Shown one piece after another: positions 7,400 to 13,422 of a DNA stretch of 23,679 nt (position 1 is its first letter; every line of letters starts with the position of its first letter). This DNA comes from a virus. A program made the translations under genes and the position numbers. The notes under the pieces were generated by a model. The model saw nothing but the letters and a program-made list of their open reading frames with translations. It searched no databases and was not told the origin of the DNA. The stretch spans positions 1 through 23,679 of IMG/VR virus record IMGVR_UViG_3300040751_000516. One strand, given 5' to 3'.

Positions 7400-7428
7400 T
7401 TGACATGTGAATTTACCTATACTATTGT
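7400..7428 (+). promoter_or_regulatory. Sigma70-like promoter of the recombination operon (P1)
   Basis: TTGACA at 7400-7405 and TATTGT at 7423-7428 are separated by 17 bases. An overlapping TATACT at 7418 has wrong spacing. TTTAC lies at 7412, exactly 12 bases after the start of TTGACA, as in the promoters at 12138 and 15513. An inverted copy, TGTAAAC, lies downstream at 7443-7449 before the ribosome site, suggesting a possible operator. Confidence 0.75.
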
Positions 7429-7459
7429 TAGCACTCAGTTAATGTAAACGAGGTCACAC

Positions 7460-8077
7460 ATGTCATTACATCAACAGGTCTGGTCGACCCTGTCTAAAGT
7501 CGACGTTTCTAAGCACATCGAGCGCAAAGGCAACCTAGATTATTTGTCGTGGGCATTCGCCTATTCGACTTTGTCTACTTATTACCCTAACAACAGCTAC
7601 TCATTCTCTGAGACTAAGTACGAAGACGGCACAATGATGGTCGAGTGCGTACTAACGATCCAAGAGAACGACCAGATGGCTATGCGTACCATGTGGCTGC
7701 CTGTTATGGATTACCGTAACAAACCTATCGCTAACCCTGATGCATTTGCCATCAATACCACTCGCATGCGTTGTTTGGTTAAGTGTATGGCGATGTTCGG
7801 TCTAGGTATCTCTATCTACGGCGGTGTTGAGCTGACTGGAGAGCCAGAAGCAGAACCTGCTAAACCTGCCAAACGAATCAACAAAGAGCAGAAACAGCTC
7901 TATGTAACAGCGTTCTTGAATGCTCTTGAGGAAGAGGATGCATTAGCGTTGAAAGAATTAGGTGATGAACTCAAAGAAGACGAGCCAATGATGTCGGCTG
8001 TCTGGTCTGAGTTTTCGTCTAAGCAAAAGGCATCTATCAAGGAAATTCTTGATACGTTGCGTAAAAACACACTCTAA
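7460..8077 (+). CDS. Single-strand annealing protein, DUF1071 / Sak3-like
   Basis: The protein (205 residues) would anneal complementary single strands during phage recombination and replication, like other Rad52-superfamily annealing proteins. The N-terminal signature YLSWAFAYSTLSTYYP (about residues 28-43) and the following Y-S-F-S-E-T, D-G-T-M-M-V and M-R-C-L-V-K-C-M-A-M-F-G-L-G order identify the DUF1071 (Sak3) family. The C-terminal 70 residues form a charged helical region after an E-P-A-K-P linker. It is the first gene behind promoter P1 with ribosome site GAGGT 5 bases before ATG. It is followed by an SSB-tail-like protein two genes later, fitting an annealing protein/SSB pair. Confidence 0.88.
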   Translation: MSLHQQVWSTLSKVDVSKHIERKGNLDYLSWAFAYSTLSTYYPNNSYSFSETKYEDGTMMVECVLTIQENDQMAMRTMWLPVMDYRNKPIANPDAFAINTTRMRCLVKCMAMFGLGISIYGGVELTGEPEAEPAKPAKRINKEQKQLYVTAFLNALEEEDALALKELGDELKEDEPMMSAVWSEFSSKQKASIKEILDTLRKNTL

Positions 8078-8089
8078 GAGGACACGAAG

Positions 8090-8767
8090 ATGAGTAAAGG
8101 TCATACAACATCAAAAGCTGTTGTTAACGGCGGTTCACGCCAAACACAGATGCACATGCATCACCTGTCACAGGAAGAAAAGCGTCAGATATGGGCTGAG
8201 ATGATGAGGCGTAAAGAAGAGGCTAAGCAACAGCCGTTAGACAAGTTCTATAAAGGCGTTAGCTACAAGACAGCTAAATCGATAACTGCATTTTATCTAG
8301 CCGCATCTGGCAAGAAGATAAATAAGAAAACCATACTTGATAACTACGACGTAGGGCTTTCTACATATCAGCGCTATTACTTCTGGTTCAGTAACGGCAC
8401 TTTCTCTGGTTCTTCACAGAAAATTAACCAATACGTAACTAAGAATAGAGATGCTCTTCTTGCTGCGATCAAGAAGTCTAAGTCGCCCAGCATCGATGAA
8501 ATCAATCGACTGTACAGCATTGCTAATCCTAAGTACTTCAATATCGTTGCCGGCAAGGTATACGAGAGCCGTAGCACGGAGCATAAGAAAAAGCTCATGG
8601 ATTTAGCTGTTGATCAGGCTAAAGCTACTGGTGAGATTCCAGTGATCAATTTTGATTTTGATCAGAAATCACTTACTAAGTCAGACGTAGTCACTGGCGT
8701 AATCACTGGCGCTCTTATCGGCGCTGCAATGACTGCATATCTTTTCATGTCTAACGGAGCAATCTAA
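8090..8767 (+). CDS. Unknown protein with C-terminal membrane helix
   Basis: The 225-residue protein has a basic, helical body (KRQIWAEMMRRKEEAKQQ at about 30-47) with several K/R-rich stretches and one hydrophobic helix at about residues 199-218 (VITGALIGAAMTAYLFM) near its C-terminus. The middle (KTILDNYDVGLSTYQRYYFW) could be a helix-turn-helix. I do not recognise a family. It lies between the annealing protein and the SSB-like gene, so a membrane-anchored DNA-binding role in replication is conceivable but is inference. AGAGGA lies 8 bases before ATG 8090; its stop overlaps the next ATG. Confidence 0.72.
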   Translation: MSKGHTTSKAVVNGGSRQTQMHMHHLSQEEKRQIWAEMMRRKEEAKQQPLDKFYKGVSYKTAKSITAFYLAASGKKINKKTILDNYDVGLSTYQRYYFWFSNGTFSGSSQKINQYVTKNRDALLAAIKKSKSPSIDEINRLYSIANPKYFNIVAGKVYESRSTEHKKKLMDLAVDQAKATGEIPVINFDFDQKSLTKSDVVTGVITGALIGAAMTAYLFMSNGAI

Positions 8768-9000
8768 TGGAATACGATAATACTAATCGCGGAGTCCTTT
8801 TTAAGAACGATCGCAAAGAAACCGATCGTCACCCTGAGTACAAGGGTTCTATCAACGTCGATGGTCAGGAGTTCTGGCTATCTGCATGGGTTAAGGACGG
8901 TAAGTCAGGCAAGTTCATGTCTTTATCTATCACGCCTAAGAACGACCAGCTTCAACCACAAGCTACAAGTTCTGCGCCTGAGCAGGATGTGCCGTTCTAA
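8767..9000 (+). CDS. Small SSB-tail-like protein
   Basis: The 77-residue protein has a compact beta-type core (NRGVLFKNDRK, YKGSINVDGQEFWLSAW, KSGKFMSLSITPK), a low-complexity Q/A/S linker and the final residues E-Q-D-V-P-F. Bacterial SSB ends with an acidic tip of D-D-I-P-F type that recruits partner proteins, and this ending is close. I infer a mini SSB or an SSB-mimic in the recombination operon that works with the annealing protein. The core may be half an OB fold. Both ends use TAATG overlaps. Related short proteins are common in phages but usually unnamed. Confidence 0.72.
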   Translation: MEYDNTNRGVLFKNDRKETDRHPEYKGSINVDGQEFWLSAWVKDGKSGKFMSLSITPKNDQLQPQATSSAPEQDVPF

Positions 9001-9359
9001 TGATCCTTGTGAAGCCTGAATCAGAAGCTCACGCAGGTCAGGCGTTGAAGGTTGCGTGCCATATGTTTGGCGCGCCGCTTTCTCACGTTGCCAAGCATCT
9101 TGGCGTATCGAGACAACACGCTCACAACATGCAGAATACCAAGCGCATGAATGACGAGCGTCTTGAGAAGATCGCCGAGTTCTTTGGCATATCTGTCGAG
9201 GAATTTCTGAACCTATCTAACGCACCAGTAAGCTCGTTCTACAAGAAGAACATGCAACAAGTGCTAGAGGCTATCGACCATAGGTGTAACGACTCACGTT
9301 ATACCGAGCTGGTAGCTCACAGCAAACTGGTGGAAAACTTAATTAAAGAACTTGAATGA
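9000..9359 (+). CDS. XRE-type helix-turn-helix regulator
   Basis: The 119-residue protein carries a lambda-repressor/XRE-type helix-turn-helix at about residues 26-62 (APLSHVAKHLGVSRQHAHNM), followed by 'MNDERLEKIAEFFGISVEEFL', the common fifth-helix ending. A C-terminal helical stretch of 50 residues may dimerise. It sits inside the recombination operon instead of facing it, so it may be an autoregulator or a middle-gene switch. The repeated TTTAC/GTAAA elements at promoters P1-P3 are candidate target sites (inference). The start uses a TAATG overlap. Confidence 0.82.
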   Translation: MILVKPESEAHAGQALKVACHMFGAPLSHVAKHLGVSRQHAHNMQNTKRMNDERLEKIAEFFGISVEEFLNLSNAPVSSFYKKNMQQVLEAIDHRCNDSRYTELVAHSKLVENLIKELE

Positions 9360-9372
9360 CGTGCAGGGTCAC

Positions 9373-9537
9373 ATGCTTGCTTGTGAAGCCCGATACTGGA
9401 AAGAGCAAGTAAAGCGTCACGGTCATGGGTGGTGGAACGCGAGAAAAGACGCCATCAAGAAGAAACGTGGCGAAGCTGCACTGAAACAACTACAGGATGA
9501 GATGAATGGGAAAACTGAGAACGGCAAACCAAAATGA
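9373..9537 (+). CDS. Small unknown basic protein
   Basis: The protein is short and basic with a pattern seen in unnamed phage proteins: CEARYWKEQV, then WWNARKDAIKKKRGEAALKQL. I chose ATG 9373 (54 residues), which has AGGGT just upstream; GTG 9361 and TTG 9352 are possible earlier starts that would touch the preceding gene. No catalytic motif is seen. The last 32 bases overlap the next gene. Function is unknown. Confidence 0.6.
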   Translation: MLACEARYWKEQVKRHGHGWWNARKDAIKKKRGEAALKQLQDEMNGKTENGKPK

Positions 9538-9814
9538 CTGGGGTCATGTCGTGTTCCGTGAAGTCGCTCACGAGCTGGCATTCATGGACTTCGATATGCG
9601 CAACATCAAGGTCGAAATACCGCCAACAGAGGCATTGGTAAAAGACCGCATGTTTAAGCCAATCATGCAGGCTATGTACCCAGAAAAACGTAGCACAACA
9701 CAGCTGACAACAGCTGAATTCAACGAAGTAATGGATGTCTTTATCGACGCTTTACGAGACAAGCTCGGCATCCACGTAACACTACCAGAAGAGAGAGGTC
9801 GAAATGATTACTGA
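9506..9814 (+). CDS. Unknown 102-residue protein, weakly NinB-like
   Basis: The protein starts inside the previous gene (ATG 9506). Its second half, RSTTQLTTAEFNEVMDVFID, followed by a short G-I-H-V-T-L-P end, resembles the C-terminal motif of NinB/Orf-type recombination mediators ('ST..L...EF....I......GI..P'). The N-terminal half (VEIPPTEALVKDRMFKPIM) does not clearly match. NinB-like proteins help RecFOR-independent strand exchange, and NinG is encoded 1.7 kb downstream, so the assignment is attractive but weak. Confidence 0.6.
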   Translation: MGKLRTANQNDWGHVVFREVAHELAFMDFDMRNIKVEIPPTEALVKDRMFKPIMQAMYPEKRSTTQLTTAEFNEVMDVFIDALRDKLGIHVTLPEERGRNDY

Positions 9815-10025
9815 TATTAAGAAGTCGAAGCGCATGGCAATCGATGCGAAGTGTAAGGACTGCAACTACGACAGTTGCGATCGTGGCACATGGCGTCAGC
9901 AAACAGAGTCGTGTGAAGCTACGGATTGCCCATTATGGTGGCATCGCCCAGCATCTGCTAACTACGAAGGGCATGAGGCTAGGTACGCAGCAATTATGGC
10001 GAGAAAGGGGCAGAATAATGTCTAA
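9804..10025 (+). CDS. Conserved cysteine-rich phage protein
   Basis: The 73-residue protein contains C17-x2-C20, C25, C37 and C42 with the pattern 'KCKDCNYD..DRGTWRQQTE', then 'C-P-L-W-W-H-R-P'. This GTWRxQ...CPLW..RP pattern is a recognised but unnamed family across many tailed phages, usually in the replication/recombination region. It probably binds one zinc ion. Ribosome site GAGGT lies 4 bases before ATG 9804; the gene overlaps its neighbours at both ends by 8-11 bases. Confidence 0.8.
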   Translation: MITDIKKSKRMAIDAKCKDCNYDSCDRGTWRQQTESCEATDCPLWWHRPASANYEGHEARYAAIMARKGQNNV

Positions 10026-10242
10026 ACGGGTACTAACTGATGAGCAGGTGAAGGAAATCCGCTGTCTCGACTTGATGCGATCGCATTACCATGGTCTAGC
10101 TGACTGCTACAGCTTAGCTAACATAGCTAAGAAGTTCTGCGTATCTCCGACCACCATCCACAATATCGTGTACGGCATTTCCTACACAGATGTTCCATTT
10201 CCAAAATGCGAGGTTAAAGATGAGTCAAAAACAGGTATTTAA
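10018..10242 (+). CDS. Small helix-turn-helix protein
   Basis: Started at ATG 10018, behind AGGGG, the protein has 74 residues. It opens with LTDEQVKEIR and contains YSLANIAKKFCVSPTTIHNIV, a classical homeodomain-like helix-turn-helix followed by 'Y-G-I-S-Y-T-D-V', the same module found at the ends of phage HNH endonucleases. Here it is alone, so it may be a DNA-binding regulator or a remnant of a homing endonuclease. An open frame extends upstream to 9844, but it runs through the upstream gene and is not needed. Confidence 0.72.
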   Translation: MSKRVLTDEQVKEIRCLDLMRSHYHGLADCYSLANIAKKFCVSPTTIHNIVYGISYTDVPFPKCEVKDESKTGI

Positions 10243-10495
10243 GCCTAAGTTTGGTTACGCCGAAGGGTACAAGACGCCATTGGATTACGATTACGTAATA
10301 GACATCAAGATGACCGCAATGCTCAAAGATATGGTGTATTGCGTCGTTACCGATCGCGATGAAGAGTCAATCACGGTAGAGCCACTGTATATGGATATGC
10401 CGCATGCGTATCCACATAAGTTCTATATGTCTGACTACATGGGTAAATTCTGCCCACTTGAAGAAGAAGACCTACCTAACTGGGGGAAGCAATGA
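10220..10495 (+). CDS. Unknown 91-residue acidic protein
   Basis: The start is ATG 10220 with GAGGT 5 bases upstream; an ATG 10 codons earlier (10190) lacks a ribosome site. The protein is beta-rich and acidic, with many tyrosines and methionines (YDYVIDIKMTAML, MVYCVVTDRDEESITVEPLYM) and an 'EEEDLPNW' end. It looks like a small phage beta-barrel. No family was recognised. It overlaps the helix-turn-helix gene before it and the next gene by a few bases. Confidence 0.65.
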   Translation: MSQKQVFKPKFGYAEGYKTPLDYDYVIDIKMTAMLKDMVYCVVTDRDEESITVEPLYMDMPHAYPHKFYMSDYMGKFCPLEEEDLPNWGKQ

Positions 10496-10710
10496 TGAAT
10501 GACGTAGCACAGATCATGGAAAATGAACTGACCCCACACGATGTTGACTTAATTAAGCAACTTTGTGAGGAGCGAGCTAGATTGCGCAGAGAAATGCTCC
10601 AGCTTAGCAATGAAATCTTGGCTGAGAAGTTCGATACCACGGCGCAAGAGATAAACAAGATTGCCAAGTACATGAACCATCAGCGCATAAGACCAAACAA
10701 GCACGTATGA
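10492..10710 (+). CDS. Small helical protein upstream of the methyltransferase
   Basis: The 72-residue protein contains a long heptad-type helix (KQLCEERARLRREMLQLSNEI) followed by a helix-turn-helix-like 'LAEKFDTTAQEINKIAKY'. The latter is a degenerate homeodomain-like motif (L-A-E-K-F-D-T-T-A-Q-E-I), so DNA binding is possible. It starts behind GGGGGAAG with two adjacent ATGs (10492 and 10495), and its end overlaps the methyltransferase ATG. It may be a small regulator of that gene (inference). Confidence 0.65.
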   Translation: MMNDVAQIMENELTPHDVDLIKQLCEERARLRREMLQLSNEILAEKFDTTAQEINKIAKYMNHQRIRPNKHV

Positions 10711-11582
10711 ACTATTACAACGAGTTTGATCCGTTCGCGTCAGAATGGCTAAGAGAACTCATCAAAGAAGGACTAATTCCTGATGGAGAAGTTGATGACA
10801 GATCAATCACTGAAGTCGAAGCAAACGACCTTAAAGGATTCACTCAGTGTCACTTCTTCGCAGGAATTGGTGGATGGAGTTACGCACTCGAATTGGCAGG
10901 ATGGGATTCAGCTAGACCTGTTTGGACAGGAAGTCCGCCATGCCAACCATTCTCAGTCGCAGGAAACAACAAAGGCAAGTCAGACGAACGACACCTTGCA
11001 CCAGTCTTCACAGAGCTTGTCGCCAAGTGCCAGCCTTCAGTCATATTTGGAGAACAAGTTAGCTCAGCAATTAGGACAGGATGGTTCGACGATCTACAAA
11101 CTGACTTGGAAAAAGAAGGTTACGCCACAGCAATGGTCGTATTGCCAGCTTGCAGCGTCGGCGCCCCGCACAAAAGAGAACGATTGTTCTTCGTATCCCA
11201 CTCCAACAGCATCGACGGGCGGAGCAAGCAAGAATCCAGACAATCCGAGAGGAGTGAATGGTGGCAATCCTCTAGCGACGGCAGCAAGTCTTGTTCCGTA
11301 CCCAACTCCATCAACTCAGGACAATCCGCAAGTACGGGGAGAAGGAGCAGCAGCCAATCATCCGAGTCAAGGCACAACCCTTGGTGGGGCTGCCAGACTA
11401 TTGAATGCAGAGATGGAAAACAAAGACCAATACCGATTGAACCCACGCTTTTCCCTTTGGCTAATGGGGTTCCCAATCGAGTGGGCTTACTGCGGGGAGC
11501 GGGTAACGCTATCGTCCCGCAAGTCGCAGCGGAAGTCATAAAGGCGTATATGGATTATGCAAGCCAAGAATCGCAAATGTAG
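10707..11582 (+). CDS. DNA cytosine-5 methyltransferase
   Basis: The enzyme (291 residues) transfers a methyl group from S-adenosylmethionine to C5 of cytosine in DNA. Motif I F-A-G-I-G-G (residues 51-56), motif IV GSPPCQPFS with catalytic C79, motif VI as E-Q-V (116-118, in place of E-N-V), motif VIII K-R-E-R (156-159) and motif X GNAIVPQ (266-272) are all present in order. The target recognition region (about 165-240) is short and S/Q-rich, as in phage Dcm-type enzymes, and ends with 'LANGVPNRVGLLRG'. Unusually, positions 10783-11541 are also open in the +1 frame. It probably masks phage DNA from host restriction. It overlaps both neighbours. Confidence 0.9.
   Translation: MNYYNEFDPFASEWLRELIKEGLIPDGEVDDRSITEVEANDLKGFTQCHFFAGIGGWSYALELAGWDSARPVWTGSPPCQPFSVAGNNKGKSDERHLAPVFTELVAKCQPSVIFGEQVSSAIRTGWFDDLQTDLEKEGYATAMVVLPACSVGAPHKRERLFFVSHSNSIDGRSKQESRQSERSEWWQSSSDGSKSCSVPNSINSGQSASTGRRSSSQSSESRHNPWWGCQTIECRDGKQRPIPIEPTLFPLANGVPNRVGLLRGAGNAIVPQVAAEVIKAYMDYASQESQM
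10783..11541 (+). CDS. Overprinted +1-frame protein inside the methyltransferase gene
   Basis: A 252-codon frame lies wholly inside the methyltransferase gene, one base out of phase. It opens at ATG 10783 with AAGGA 10 bases upstream; ATG 10795, with GGAG 6 bases upstream, is an alternative start. The protein has signatures I associate with a widespread unnamed phage family: D-L-F-G-Q-E at 45-50, 'LSPSASLQSYLE' at 79-90, 'GSTIYKLTWKKKVTP' at 101-115, 'YPTPTAS' near 138-144, and LNPRFSLWLMGFPIEW (219-234) followed by 'SSRKSQRKS'. These families are usually encoded next to or over C5 methyltransferases. I think both frames are real, though function is unknown. Confidence 0.72.
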   Translation: MEKLMTDQSLKSKQTTLKDSLSVTSSQELVDGVTHSNWQDGIQLDLFGQEVRHANHSQSQETTKASQTNDTLHQSSQSLSPSASLQSYLENKLAQQLGQDGSTIYKLTWKKKVTPQQWSYCQLAASAPRTKENDCSSYPTPTASTGGASKNPDNPRGVNGGNPLATAASLVPYPTPSTQDNPQVRGEGAAANHPSQGTTLGGAARLLNAEMENKDQYRLNPRFSLWLMGFPIEWAYCGERVTLSSRKSQRKS

Positions 11583-12141
11583 TTACTGCAAGAAGAAAGT
11601 GCCTGCCGAGACTGCCATCCGTGGTGGTCTGCGGGCATTTTGTTCTATGGAGCATCTCATCGCCTTCGCTAAATCTGAAGAAGGTCAGGAAGTGGTACGT
11701 AAAAGCGTACGTCAAGACACCAAAGAACAGCTCGCCAAGATGCGTACTAAATCTGACTGGGTGAAGCTGGCACAGAAAGCCGTCAATGCGTGGGTACGGT
11801 TCAGAGACCGTGATAAGCCTTGTATCAGTTGTGGCAACTTACCACAGCAGAAGCTAGGCGGAACCATGGATGCTGGACACTACAGGTCTCGTGGCGCAGC
11901 CGGTCATCTACGGTTCAATACATGGAACATTCATGCCCAGTGCGTCAAGTGCAACCGTCACTTGTCAGGCAACGTCGTAGAGTTCAGAATAAACCTGATT
12001 CGCCGCATTGGTGAGGACAAAGTTCAACAGCTAGAAGCAGACTCTTCCATTAGGAACTTCGATGTCCACTATTTGCAGCGAATCACTGAGGTCTTTAGGA
12101 AAAGACTACGAATAGAGAAAAAGATTGCCAACAAAGGTTGA
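11557..12141 (+). CDS. ninG: NinG/Rap-family recombination protein
   Basis: The protein (194 residues) belongs to the lambda NinG (Rap) family, structure-specific endonucleases that act on recombination branch points. It begins with a zinc knuckle (C8-x2-C11, with C29), followed by the conserved core: 'AQKAVNAWVRFRDRDKPCISCG' (split about residues 72-93), 'MDAGHYRSRGA' (104-114), and NIHAQCVKCNRHLSGN (124-139) with C129 and C132. The GHYRSRG...CxxCN layout is the HNH-like fold of the family. Length matches lambda NinG (about 200). The start at ATG 11557 lies 26 bases inside the methyltransferase gene. No gene follows directly; a new promoter overlaps its last bases. Confidence 0.92.
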   Translation: MQAKNRKCSYCKKKVPAETAIRGGLRAFCSMEHLIAFAKSEEGQEVVRKSVRQDTKEQLAKMRTKSDWVKLAQKAVNAWVRFRDRDKPCISCGNLPQQKLGGTMDAGHYRSRGAAGHLRFNTWNIHAQCVKCNRHLSGNVVEFRINLIRRIGEDKVQQLEADSSIRNFDVHYLQRITEVFRKRLRIEKKIANKG

Positions 12142-12165
12142 CATACTTGTTTACATGAATATACT
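12138..12165 (+). promoter_or_regulatory. Sigma70-like promoter P2
   Basis: TTGACA (12138-12143) and TATACT (12160-12165) are separated by 16 bases, overlapping the end of ninG. TTTAC starts at 12150, 12 bases after the start of TTGACA, as in P1 and P3. The first downstream ATG is at 12175, so transcription starting about 7 bases after the -10 box would leave almost no leader. Confidence 0.82.
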
Positions 12166-12174
12166 GGTATCAAG

Positions 12175-12375
12175 ATGAGTTACGACGTACAACGAATCCG
12201 AGACATTCAAGAGAAGCTACAATGCACGATTGAATGTATTGAGAAATCACGCGTGGCAGGTGACGCCGAGACACTAGAAGCGTGTGAGTATTTAGCCGCT
12301 AGCTATAACGAGAAGCTAGCATCATTAGTAAACAGAGGTCTTGAAGATGAGAAACAACAACATGCAACTGTATAG
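12175..12375 (+). CDS. Small helical protein behind promoter P2
   Basis: The 66-residue protein is helical with heptads (VQRIRDIQEKLQCTIECIEK, then LEACEYLAASYNEKLASLV), probably a helical hairpin. I recognise no family. There is no good ribosome site before ATG 12175, and the promoter -10 box ends only 9 bases upstream, so the message may be leaderless. The end overlaps the next gene by 29 bases. Confidence 0.6.
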   Translation: MSYDVQRIRDIQEKLQCTIECIEKSRVAGDAETLEACEYLAASYNEKLASLVNRGLEDEKQQHATV

Positions 12376-12553
12376 ATTCTATATGCGCCAGAAGCAAGGT
12401 TACCCATACCCATGTGCTGACTACGATAAGACGTGGTACGGCTACACATTGTCTGGTGCAGTCGATATGGCTCGCAGCCTAAACAAAGGTCGCATTGGCA
12501 TGGAAATCTACAAAGTCGAAGAAGTCAGCTGCGGCGAGACGGAGTACCTGTAA
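12347..12553 (+). CDS. Unknown 68-residue protein
   Basis: Start chosen at ATG 12347, with GAGGT 7 bases upstream (12335-12339); a TTG two codons earlier is unlikely. The protein is rich in tyrosine and has a beta-alpha-beta look: QLYRFYMRQKQGYPYPCADY, TWYGYTLSGAVDMARSL, GRIGMEIYKVEEV. No family is recognised. Its stop shares bases with the next ATG (TAATG). Confidence 0.65.
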   Translation: MRNNNMQLYRFYMRQKQGYPYPCADYDKTWYGYTLSGAVDMARSLNKGRIGMEIYKVEEVSCGETEYL

Positions 12554-12912
12554 TGCACCTTACTGAACTGGAATGGACGTTATTGTCTCTTGGTCTTGAG
12601 TATCCTGAAGATATTGCTGAAGGTCTCGACATGGACGAGGAAGAAGCAGAAGCTCGTTGTGAGTATATGTTCCAAGAGCATCAGTTCGATGAGACGAGTC
12701 ACCAGAACCGTCGCATCCTAGAGTTCTGTATCACCAACGCAAAGTGGAAAGACGCATTCGAGCAGAATAGCTTCGACTACGACACCATGATTGATTTGGT
12801 TGATGCAGCGTACTCGCTGGAAGACCGTTTTGCCGCCCGATTCCCGCTAGAACCTAGTGAATGGTTTGGGTATGTGGATATTGGGCTTGACTCGGGTCTA
12901 AAGACCCACTAA
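12553..12912 (+). CDS. Unknown acidic 119-residue protein
   Basis: The start is ATG 12553, coupled to the upstream stop; an open frame extending to 12433 lies over the upstream gene. The protein is helical and strongly acidic (LEYPEDIAEGLDMDEEEAEARC), with aromatic residues near the end (EWFGYVDIGLD). The acidic character could suit a DNA mimic or an inhibitor of a host protein, but no family is recognised. It is the last gene before the long structured non-coding region. Confidence 0.65.
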   Translation: MHLTELEWTLLSLGLEYPEDIAEGLDMDEEEAEARCEYMFQEHQFDETSHQNRRILEFCITNAKWKDAFEQNSFDYDTMIDLVDAAYSLEDRFAARFPLEPSEWFGYVDIGLDSGLKTH

Positions 12913-12918
12913 ATTGAA

Positions 12919-13390
12919 CGTGTTCCGGATGGAGCTTGGCAGGCTCCTTAAGTGACCGGAACGTAGAAAGGTAAGGAAAGAACCGAACCGTCCACATCCG
13001 GACACATTCATGAATGTGAATGTCACACTCGGTGATTAATGTAGAGCATGTTCATGCCTGCGTCAATACTCTTTCCTCTCTGCGTTTTAGTCACACCGGA
13101 ATCGGGATGTTCCCCGTTGAAGTGTGCGGCTTAACTGTGCCGCCGGATACAAAAGCAGTCAGTTACTAGGCTACGTAACGACAATCGATTCCAAGGCGCA
13201 GGGCTTAGACCGACCTGAAACTAAACGTCCGCTAACGTGAACACTCTCTAAGGATGGAGACGGGAATGGCAGTATTCTCGATAGACGGCTTCACATACCG
13301 TTAGAAACTGTGGGCGCAATAACGCAGGAATCGCAAAATTACAGATTCAAGACCATTCATAGTGTTCCTTCACATAACGGTCTAAATGAC
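12919..13390 (+). ncRNA. Candidate large structured RNA
   Basis: The 510 bases from 12913 to 13422 hold no credible gene but many nested complementary segments. A 5' hairpin pairs 12922-12928 with 12956-12962 (7 bp), enclosing 12931-12935 with 12943-12947. A larger domain is closed by 12975-12980/13071-13076 and holds hairpins, including a perfect 16-base palindrome at 13003-13018. A middle domain has 13092-13096/13122-13126, 13103-13106/13113-13116 and 13127-13130/13139-13142. Further helices are 13162-13166/13175-13179 and a 3' multibranch domain (13186-13192/13327-13333 around 13232-13241/13290-13304) with the 7-bp hairpin 13261-13280. AGACC/GGTCT closes a last hairpin at about 13349-13383. 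Size and setting recall GOLLD/ROOL phage RNAs, but I cannot match any known class; exact ends are uncertain. Confidence 0.5.
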
Positions 13391-13422
13391 AGGTATTGCC
13401 TGAAGAAAATGAGGTACAAGAA

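Noticed and set aside
9844-10017. Upstream extension of the helix-turn-helix gene at 10018
   Set aside because: The extension runs over the cysteine-rich gene in another frame with no family-like sequence; ATG 10018 has a ribosome site.
11120-11539. 139-codon open frame on the - strand over the methyltransferase
   Set aside because: The S/Q-rich DNA lacks stops in several frames; the product has no recognisable motif, unlike the +1-frame protein.
13003-13018. 16-base perfect palindrome as a possible regulator site
   Set aside because: It lies inside the nested helices of the structured region and not near a promoter, so it is more simply part of that structure.
12913-13422. Group I intron or tRNA in the gene-free region
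   Set aside because: I found no P7-type core pair, no split gene on either side, and no T-arm with a matching acceptor stem.
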